Shown: positions 61,901-64,000 of the stretch, piece by piece
How positions within the stretch are numbered: the stretch's first letter is position 1
Layout: every line of letters begins with the position of its first letter
DNA from: Ignelater luminosus
Taxonomy: Eukaryota; Arthropoda; Insecta; Coleoptera; Elateridae
Direction of reading: 5' to 3'
Length of the DNA: 64,000 nucleotides
NCBI GenBank assembly: GCA_011009095.1
Contig: VTPC01002314.1
Span: 32,617-96,616 of the forward strand
Notes under the pieces: generated by a model
The model's input: the letters and a program-made list of their open reading frames with translations, nothing else
What the model was told of the DNA's origin: nothing
Database searches by the model: none
Position numbers and translations under genes: made by a program

Positions 61901-64000
61901 GCACCAATACCCACCATGGGTGAGGGTGACCCACCAAGGTGACTCCAATTTAACAAGATTTTGAACTTCTTAATGTGAATCAGACTCGTTATTGAGATAA
62001 CGACTGATGTAGGACGTACAATGAGCCAAACTGCCCAAATATTACTTTAAAGAATGAATCTTGAACTGGAAGTTTTTGAAAAATTCTTTATGAACAGCTC
62101 TCTCTTGACCATTTTTGAGACTAGTTAGCATTTATATAAAGATGTGTTGTTAGTGAAAGTCCGCAAAAATTTTTGAACTAAAAAGACTGTGTTGAAGTAT
62201 CTCAGAATGCTACTTATTGAAAAGAATGTGTATATTTACTGTGTGTGCTATTTCTAATGAAAGATTTTCTGTTTGAAATTTTTCTCTCCGCTTGCTATCT
62301 TGACGATAATTGATTGCAGTTTTTGATTAACCTTAAGGTAAGTACCATGGATATACATATCTTAAAAGTATATTGGATGCTTTGAATATTTTAACAGTTA
62401 TATTTAGACTTACGATCGAATGAATTTTCTTATGTAATATTTTCTTGCATCAGTAATTAAGAAATAGAAAGATTCAATTAATTCAAGCATTTTATGCATT
62501 AAAAAGAAAATACAATTACCTTCTGCTTTCAGACATAAATTGGTCTAATGGAGGAAGAAGAGATCTAAGAAATTATTTTCTTTTGTATCAATACACACAA
62601 TGTTTAACATCCAACATGTCAAGGTACATAATTTGGGCAATTTTAAGGAAAATAATAAAATAATGGAGGCAAAAAATATAACAACTTCTTTTATAATATT
62701 GTTATAAATATAATTATGCCAATTTTATACCTTTTTGTACATCAAATGCTTTTAGTGTATACATAAATCAATTTCCAAACATGTATGACGTTGTTTTTCT
62801 TTATAACTCGTGATAGATTGCCAATGACTACATAAAATGTACTACAAAATAGTTTCATTCAAGTTATTTCATTATTGTAAAAGATAATAAGGGCTTTTTA
62901 TGTTTGTAGTTGTAAAGTTTATGAATTAAGTAGTAGTTAAAAGAAAAGAAAGGAGAATCATATGACATTTTAATTAAATAAATTAATGAATAAATTTTCT
63001 TGTTAATTTGGCACCGTTCGTTTTACCGCCCAACTAGTATTATTATATTTATGAAAATAGAAAATGAAAAATTGACCGGTACACACACACCTGAACGTGG
63101 CTTTTCAATTTAAGACACCCCCGAGAGCTATATAAGACAATATTGTTTAACATATTCCATTTTGCTATTTTTCAAGATAACAATGTCGCCACTTTCATTT
63201 CGAATGTTTAACTTACTAAAATTTCTATTGTGCAATAAAAATCATTCCAACAACGTAACGTTGTCCCGTTTAGCTTTCCACTTCAATAAATTTTAAAATT
63301 TCTCCATGTATGAATATTATGTTGAAATCAATACGGGTATCATCTCGTTGAACGCCAATACTTTTTACTGAAATTTTTTTCACAATTGGGAAAGTTAAAA
63401 CATAACAATGTATCATAAATTTCGATAAAAGGAAGACCATTTACTCCAAATCTAGAGGATTTTCCCCAGACATTTTATAGGTCATAACGAAATGTCGTAG
63501 ACGTAACAAGATATCCTTGGTAATGTAGTGTTTTTATTGCATAAAAGTTATTTTAGTGGCCGCAAATGTCTTTATTTTTTTATTATTAGGATTGACATTT
63601 TGTGAAAAGTGTAGGAGACCGGAATATCCTTTTGGATACTTATGGTGTTGTTATTTTGAAGCAGGAAAGTTAAGATCTCTTAACATCCTCGTTTCTCTTA
63701 TACGGGAATTGTGATTACCAGCTTGAAAGGAAAGATTGAAAATCGTTTTATTTGCAAAATTAATGGTTCTCTTTATCGTCTTTCGCAGCTTAAGATTCCA
63801 ATTTAACAGTTAGATTGAAATACAGATAAAGCACCTTTCGTACAAATTGCAAAGGGAAATATAGCTGTAGTAAAGGAAATTAGAGAACTCTGTAGAATTT
63901 TAAGTAGATATTAAGGTACTAAATTTTGTCTCATTCAAGCTTTCAAGCTGTCTTCCACTGAATTAAATGCCTCTTCCATAAGGCTTTAGTGGTAGATTTC
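61901..64000 (+). other. AT-rich DNA at the right edge, no gene recognised
   Basis: I see no coding region, RNA gene or clear repeat. If canoe continues to the right, this is intron. A TATATAAG-like word at about 63131-63138 is not supported as a promoter by anything else. Confidence 0.5.

Noticed and set aside
1..64000. tRNA, rRNA and CRISPR array search by eye
   Set aside because: No cloverleaf with proper T-loop, no rRNA-like conserved stretch and no regularly spaced repeat array was found.

Overview
The window is AT-rich eukaryotic DNA from an insect (very probably; possibly a beetle, but the order cannot be fixed from sequence alone). The evidence is a spliced gene whose protein reads as insect Canoe/Afadin, insect-type transposons (mariner, copia with a half-tRNA primer site, hAT, jockey-like), and long gene-poor stretches. 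There is no sign of bacterial or viral gene organisation: no operons, no tRNA or rRNA genes and no CRISPR array.

Layout. 1-22679: non-coding sequence 5' of the first recognised canoe exon. It carries a complete mariner element (2514-3810, perfect 30-bp inverted ends, broken transposase), a complete copia-class LTR retrotransposon (7699-12203, 208-bp LTRs, AGGAC target duplication, broken gag-pol) and a 937-bp MITE (20697-21633). 22680-22804: an exon with the Canoe N-terminus. 22805-48530: a 25.7-kb intron holding a relic reading frame at 29183-29338, a degenerate hAT element (33490-35705, exact 8-bp target duplication), a short hAT-type element (37230-37873, exact 8-bp duplication), a foldback MITE (38165-39067) and paired 21-bp repeats (39976-40277). 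48531-49551: four closely packed canoe exons separated by introns of 62-64 bp, encoding Ras-association domain 1, a basic linker and Ras-association domain 2. 49552-64000: I recognise no further canoe exons, so this is probably another long intron with the gene continuing past the window. It contains a second foldback element (53344-54326) and a jockey-like reverse transcriptase relic (about 60800-61900).

How it fits together. There is one host gene, canoe (cno), on the + strand. Its product links Ras/Rap signalling to adherens junctions and actin. Nearly everything else is transposon sequence in the upstream region and long introns. No element encodes an intact protein as read here, although the mariner and copia elements have well preserved ends. 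The most notable structures are two long intronic foldbacks that would form hairpins of several hundred bases in canoe pre-mRNA, a hAT inserted precisely into the end of another transposon, and a family of elements sharing TACAGGGTG-type ends. I found no convincing previously undescribed gene system.
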